Shown here: positions 24,298 to 28,500 of the stretch, one piece after another
Layout: every line of letters begins with the position of its first letter
Position numbering within the stretch: the first letter of the stretch is position 1
Source: Christensenella sp. UBA4263
Lineage (GTDB): Bacteria; Bacillota; Clostridia; Christensenellales; Aristaeellaceae
Reading direction: 5' to 3'
Length of the DNA stretch: 28,500 nucleotides
Assembly (NCBI GenBank): GCA_002395225.1
Contig: DGWH01000019.1
Location: forward strand, 7,335 to 35,834
The notes under the pieces: generated by a model
Database searches by the model: none
Seen by the model: the letters and a program-made list of their open reading frames with translations, nothing else
Told to the model about the DNA's origin: nothing
Made by a program: the position numbers and the translations under genes

Positions 24298-24327
24298 ATT
24301 ATAGGCTTCAGACAGATCTGCTGTCGT
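24298..24327 (-). promoter_or_regulatory. Candidate promoter of the MoxR-VWA operon
   Basis: On the minus strand ACGACA (24322-24327, 4 of 6), an 18-nt spacer and perfect TATAAT (24298-24303). Transcription would start near 24291, giving about 128 nt of leader before ATG 24163. It separates this operon from hsdR, which ends at 24374. Confidence 0.55.
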
Positions 24328-24373
24328 TCATTAACAGGTCCGGTATGTCCAATATCCACGCCTCAGTACCACT

Positions 24374-27300
24374 TCAATTTAATTTATCTGCTACCGGTTT
24401 GTGAAGGCCGTTTATCAGCTGTTTCAAATAATCAAATTTGTCTGCACCAAACAACTCCATAATATCCACATCACAGAATGGGCTGACCTTCATCAAATCG
24501 CCTGTTGTTACATCTCCGTTTATCCGGGCATATTCAATGATTTGCTGCATAAAAACAAGCTGTCTCTCATCCAATATATTGTTGTTCAGGAATGAACCGA
24601 ATTTGGTCTGAATGGCATCGTCATTAATACCGGTCTGTGTTCGGAGAAAAGGCAGAAGAGACGCATTTCCAGACCAGGTATTGAACTCTGAGAGCGTCCC
24701 CAGCTGGACAGTAAACACGTTCTTCAGGTTGTTCTTTTCTGCCTCTGTCAGTGGATCAAGATTCCTCAGCTTGGCCAGTTCTGTACTGTCCTTGTCAATA
24801 TACTCCCGGGCTCTATCCGCATAGGTTTTGCCGCCCCCTCCGCCTGGCCCGCGGTCAATGACAGTGTCAGGTATATCGATGATGTAATATTCCGATTTAT
24901 CAGGAATATAGTTCATGAGGTCGCGCAGATCTTCCCTGACCTGCTCAGCCCGTTCCAGTGAAAAATCATCCAGCAAATAATCTCCATGCATCATGGAGGA
25001 AATCAGCTTTTCCTTCTTCAAAACATCCGGAATCCGTTTCAGTTTCGTCAGTTCCTGCATACGCTCTGTCAGATCCTTCTCTACACGTGAGAATCCATGA
25101 CGAATCTTCCGTGGATCTTTTCCCTGTTTAATCCACTCCATGTACTGTGCTTCGATTGCGTAAATGAGAATATCAAAGCTTTTCACTTTTGGCGATGCAG
25201 GAATCGGCGGAATGAGTGGCAGAACATGCTCTTTAATTTCCTTCATCCGTGTATCATTAAGCTTCGACCAGTTCTCCACCGTACGGTATTTGCTGACATA
25301 CGCCATGTTATACTGAACTTCCAGATCATCATTACAGAGCATGTGAAGAGCATTTGTAAAATACGTTTGAAGCGCATCTTTATACTTGGCCTCAAATGCG
25401 GTCAGTGTTTCCTTTTCCTGAAGCTGACGGAGAATTGTCAGTTTATAACGGTTCATCAGGACGCCCTGCGGCGTAATGGAATTTTTGTTTCTTTCTCGAG
25501 AGCCGTTTACCCCGAAGTAATGGAAATTATCAAAATAATCAAAGATAAGGAAGCAATCTTTGTGAGCACCCGGTCCGAAAATATTGGGACTCAGGCGTGT
25601 TCCCCGACCAATCATCTGCAGGAATTTGATTTTGCTCCTCAGCGGTTTGAAAAAGACAAGATTCAGTACATCCGGAACGTCAATACCTGTATCCAGCATA
25701 TCCACACTCACAGCAATCTGTGGAAGGCTATCACGATCTGCAAACTGATCAATCAGGCTGAGATTCCCCTCTACCTGACTGTCAATCAGTGCACAGAAAT
25801 TCGTTCCCAGGTGTGCATATATTTTCTGGAATTGCTGAACAATCCGAACTGCTTCCTCATGACTGGCGGCAAAAATAATCGTTTTGCCAATCTTATCACC
25901 GGCATTGATTTTGATGCCGTTCTTCATGAGATCATTCAGCATGGCACCGATCGTTCCCAGATTGATTACCCCTTCGCCAATGTCCCGAGCATCAATAACC
26001 GCGCCGGAGAGGTCCCCATTTTCAATGTCGCCTTTCAAAAATACACTGTCCTCAAGTCTGGCTTTTTCCTCCTCGGACAGTTCTTCATAGGTAATGCCCC
26101 TGCGCAGCTTTTCAGTTGTCCTGTCCAGTTTACTGTATGGAACCAGAAAATGATCTGCTACCGCTTTATCATACTCATACGCATAGTCAGGCTTTCCGTT
26201 CTCCAGCTTGAAAACTTCATAGGTGCTCTTATTTTCCTCACTGCGCGGTGTGGCTGTAAGTCCAAGCATAAGCGCATCAAAGTAATGGAACAGTGCTCCA
26301 TACTTATTGAATACGCTGCGGTGTGCCTCATCAATGATAATCAAATCAAAACGGCCAATGCCAAATTCTCTCGTTTCATCATCAATCAGATTGATCATCG
26401 TTTGATAGGTGGAGAAGATAATGCGTGCATTGGGATCCCGGCTCATACTTGTACCGGAGTAGATACTGGTAGTGACATTCGGCAACAGCTTCGTGAAAGC
26501 CTTATGAGCCTGCCGTACAAGACTCGTCCGGTCTGCCAGGAAAAGAATGTTCTTTACCCAGTTGGCTTTCAGTAATACATCTGAAAGTGCAACAGCCACA
26601 CGCGTTTTTCCTGTTCCGGTGGCCATCACCAGAAGGCTTCCGCGCCGCATTTCAGAAAATGCCTTGCAGCAGGCTGTGACAGCTTCTTTCTGATAATACC
26701 TGCCTGCAATATTGTCATCTATCTGCGGGTTTGAAATATCTTTTCGTATGGTTGCCCGCAGTTTGAGCAGTTCCAATTCTTCAATCGAATGGAACTGATA
26801 TACCCGTCTGGGCCGATACCCCAGCTGATCGATAACAAAAATGAAATAACCGTTCGTATAATAGGCAACCGGTTTATAACCATATTTCTTTTCCAGCTGA
26901 TTTGCCTTTTCAATCACTTTCGTACGGCCTTCAATGGGACTCCTGGTTGTGGCGGTATACTCGACAATTGCCAGCGGCTTCCCATCTTTTCCATACATGA
27001 CATAGTCAACATCATCTCCCGAATCAAGATGGATCTGACATCCGACTGCGCCAGGCAATGACTGATGAGGCACATTCACTACAGGCCATTCTGCTTCGCT
27101 GAATGACGCCTTCATATACAATTCACGGTTCTCATCTTCGTTGCGTCCATAGGTCGCATCGAAATGCGTGTACCTCATCTTCGGTCCATACTTGGCCACA
27201 ATTTCCGGCGGAACAATGACCGGAGTAACCTCCGGTGGCTTCGTAACCGGCTGCACTGTTGTAACCGGATTCTCGCCGGGCTTTACAAACTCCGGATAAT

Positions 27301-27682
27301 CTGTTTCAAGTCCAAGCAGAATGCAGAATTCTCCTACCAGAAAATGCAGTTGTTCCAGCAACATCATAGCCTCATCAGCTTTCAGTGTGCGGCCATGTGC
27401 TGCGTCATTGCCCCTTTTACGGAGTAAATGAATGGTCTGCATAAGGACAGGATCACGTACATAGTTTTCGAATGCGGGAGAAGTTGTCACATCAAATAAT
27501 GACATTCCTATGGTCGATGTTCCCGTACAAGCCGAATAGATCATCTTGACGATAAACTCCAGCGCGTTGCGCATAGAAACAACGCTGTTTGTCGGGAATT
27601 GAAGAACCAGTGCTTCCGCATCATGACAGTATGTATACAGCACTGCCAGCTCCTGATGCGAACGCAAAAAATCGAAATTCAT
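24374..27682 (-). CDS. hsdR: Type I restriction enzyme R subunit (HsdR, EcoEI-like)
   Basis: This 1102-residue protein begins with a DUF4145-like domain at 1-130 (LLRKRGNDAAHGR). A nuclease-type domain follows at 190-280 (VDYVMYGKDGKPLAIVEYTAT near 224-242), then a superfamily 2 translocase with Walker A VMATGTGKT near 352, IIIDEAHR near 448, LGLTATP, and motif VI QMIGRGTRL near 689. A C-terminal EcoEI_R_C-like domain closes it. The R subunit translocates DNA and cuts unmodified DNA with HsdM and HsdS. In related HsdR proteins the nuclease motif ends E-A-K; here it is E-Y-T, lacking the lysine. ATG 27682 follows GGAGG by 9 nt and is preferred to 27739. hsdS lies upstream; hsdM should be outside the window. 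Confidence 0.9.
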   Translation of the reverse strand: MNFDFLRSHQELAVLYTYCHDAEALVLQFPTNSVVSMRNALEFIVKMIYSACTGTSTIGMSLFDVTTSPAFENYVRDPVLMQTIHLLRKRGNDAAHGRTLKADEAMMLLEQLHFLVGEFCILLGLETDYPEFVKPGENPVTTVQPVTKPPEVTPVIVPPEIVAKYGPKMRYTHFDATYGRNEDENRELYMKASFSEAEWPVVNVPHQSLPGAVGCQIHLDSGDDVDYVMYGKDGKPLAIVEYTATTRSPIEGRTKVIEKANQLEKKYGYKPVAYYTNGYFIFVIDQLGYRPRRVYQFHSIEELELLKLRATIRKDISNPQIDDNIAGRYYQKEAVTACCKAFSEMRRGSLLVMATGTGKTRVAVALSDVLLKANWVKNILFLADRTSLVRQAHKAFTKLLPNVTTSIYSGTSMSRDPNARIIFSTYQTMINLIDDETREFGIGRFDLIIIDEAHRSVFNKYGALFHYFDALMLGLTATPRSEENKSTYEVFKLENGKPDYAYEYDKAVADHFLVPYSKLDRTTEKLRRGITYEELSEEEKARLEDSVFLKGDIENGDLSGAVIDARDIGEGVINLGTIGAMLNDLMKNGIKINAGDKIGKTIIFAASHEEAVRIVQQFQKIYAHLGTNFCALIDSQVEGNLSLIDQFADRDSLPQIAVSVDMLDTGIDVPDVLNLVFFKPLRSKIKFLQMIGRGTRLSPNIFGPGAHKDCFLIFDYFDNFHYFGVNGSRERNKNSITPQGVLMNRYKLTILRQLQEKETLTAFEAKYKDALQTYFTNALHMLCNDDLEVQYNMAYVSKYRTVENWSKLNDTRMKEIKEHVLPLIPPIPASPKVKSFDILIYAIEAQYMEWIKQGKDPRKIRHGFSRVEKDLTERMQELTKLKRIPDVLKKEKLISSMMHGDYLLDDFSLERAEQVREDLRDLMNYIPDKSEYYIIDIPDTVIDRGPGGGGGKTYADRAREYIDKDSTELAKLRNLDPLTEAEKNNLKNVFTVQLGTLSEFNTWSGNASLLPFLRTQTGINDDAIQTKFGSFLNNNILDERQLVFMQQIIEYARINGDVTTGDLMKVSPFCDVDIMELFGADKFDYLKQLINGLHKPVADKLN

Positions 27683-27840
27683 AATTCCATTCCTCCAGAA
27701 GTAGGGTTGATATCGGAGATGAAGCCAATCATGCTTCATTTGAATACTGTAGCCATGCTAGATACAGGTCTTGTCGGTTGTTCTGAACTCGTTGTCCTGC
27801 TCTTTCTGAATAAGCATAATGACGACAGAATGCGGATTAT

Positions 27841-27918
27841 TCATCGTTCTAATAATCGGACAGTAGTATTTGACTGATAAATACGTTCTATTTCGTAATC
27901 TCTATATCTTACTTCCAT
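27841..27918 (-). pseudogene. Possible remnant of a HigB/RelE-type toxin gene between hsdS and hsdR
   Basis: A 25-codon frame starts at an ATG overlapping the hsdS stop by one base (TGATG) and reads MEVRYRDYEIERIYQSN before ending after RLLER. The opening resembles the first residues of HigB-like plasmid-maintenance toxins (V/I-RYRD-x-x-I-E/K). Such toxins are about 90-110 residues, so this would be a decayed fragment. The remaining space to hsdR holds no continuation in that frame. The match is short and may be chance. Confidence 0.3.
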
Positions 27919-28500
27919 CAGCAGAAGTACTTTTGCATAAGACTATCAAACAACAGTTTGGCCTCATCTAACGCTTTCTGAACGACAACTTTTGATTTGG
28001 CGACCTGAGTAACGAAAGTAGCAAACTGATTCTGAACTTCAATGGGAGGTAATAAAATGATTGCATCTTCAAAGTCACTTCGTTTTATGTGTTCCATTGT
28101 TGGTTTAAAACCATGAGCATTTTTAAAAGCTTGCCTCAGAGCATCTTCCGTAGAATAAATATAATAGATTTTGTTTATTTGCATTTTGTCAAATATGACT
28201 CGGAAAATGTGTTGATTTAACCATGCATCTCCTCCTTGCCACAGATATGCTTCGAGATGAGTAGCCCATGATACAAGTATGTCTCCTGTATGTACCTGAT
28301 ACTTGTTGTCTATAGTGCCAGAATAATGGTTATACAAAGCTTCTCTATCATTAAGATTCTGTATGCGTATGATAGGAAGCCCTTCTGTAGTCCAATCTGT
28401 CGGTTTAAAAGCATAGCCATTTATATATGTTGCCACATCACCCATTCGTGTCGGAGTGGTTATAGAATTCTTACTCATCTCGACAAATCGGGCTTTGATG
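27918..28500 (-). CDS. hsdS: Type I restriction enzyme specificity subunit (HsdS), C-terminal part; runs off the right edge
   Basis: The visible 193 codons comprise one target-recognition domain and the following helix. TRD features are MGDVATYINGYAFKPTDW, LPIIRIQNLN, and GDILVSWATHLEAYLWQGG with NQHIFRV; the helix with LLPPIEVQNQFATFV and a final LLFDSLMQKYF is the conserved spacer. Although an ATG exists at 28478, the frame continues upstream as IKARFVEM, the sequence usually found at the end of the first half of HsdS, so the gene is not half-length but cut by the window. HsdS determines the DNA sequence recognised. Base composition is clearly AT-richer than the left part of the window. Confidence 0.85.
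   Translation of the reverse strand, partial: IKARFVEMSKNSITTPTRMGDVATYINGYAFKPTDWTTEGLPIIRIQNLNDREALYNHYSGTIDNKYQVHTGDILVSWATHLEAYLWQGGDAWLNQHIFRVIFDKMQINKIYYIYSTEDALRQAFKNAHGFKPTMEHIKRSDFEDAIILLPPIEVQNQFATFVTQVAKSKVVVQKALDEAKLLFDSLMQKYFC

Noticed and set aside
25097..26575. 492-codon plus-strand frame opposite hsdR
   Set aside because: It lies fully inside the translocase domain, whose motifs are intact on the minus strand; a compositional shadow.
27918..28478. Half-length stand-alone HsdS of 186 residues
   Set aside because: The frame stays open upstream of ATG 28478 and reads IKARFVEM, the usual end of the first HsdS half, so the gene is cut by the window edge.

Overview
The window looks like chromosomal DNA from a member of the Bacillota (Firmicutes), probably a gut-type clostridial or erysipelotrichial anaerobe. 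The reasons are strong GGAGG-type ribosome binding sites, consensus sigma-70/SigA promoters, short same-strand operons, and gene families such as an 11-helix NSS transporter, a MATE-HATPase fusion, LRR_5 and bacterial SH3 proteins. Base composition is moderately GC-rich for most of the window and visibly AT-richer over the restriction genes at the right end. There is no rRNA or tRNA gene, so placement below phylum is a guess.

Region 1 (about 1-6200, minus strand) is a lipid-type operon read from a near-perfect promoter at 6175-6203. In order it encodes a condensation/alcohol-acetyltransferase-fold acyltransferase, a MATE transporter fused to a GHKL ATPase domain, and an acyl-adenylating enzyme that continues in frame, without a stop, into a phasin-like coiled-coil protein running off the left edge. 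An internal ribosome binding site and ATG at the join suggest the phasin part may also be made alone. This is the most novel locus here: it points to activation and transfer of an acyl group at a lipid or polyester surface.

Region 2 (6200-10550, plus strand) holds an NSS-family sodium symporter with its own terminator, then a clpS-clpA operon (N-end-rule adaptor and AAA+ unfoldase) between a good promoter and a strong terminator.

Region 3 (10600-19550) has a pRiA4b ORF-3-like protein with a small membrane protein downstream, then two convergent membrane diguanylate cyclases sharing an 18-bp bidirectional terminator. After these come a fucosyltransferase-like protein, a secreted SH3-domain protein that probably starts at TTG behind a structured leader, and a membrane protein with C-terminal LRR_5-like repeats. 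The theme is cyclic-di-GMP signalling and the cell envelope.

Region 4 (19700-28500, minus strand) resembles a defence or stress island. Three translationally coupled genes (a helical-repeat protein, a MoxR AAA+ ATPase, and a protein with HExxH and VWA domains) are followed by an HNH endonuclease. Upstream lie type I restriction hsdR and the C-terminal part of hsdS, with a possible toxin remnant between them. The MoxR trio has its own promoter, a 14-bp palindrome and a 15-bp leader hairpin.
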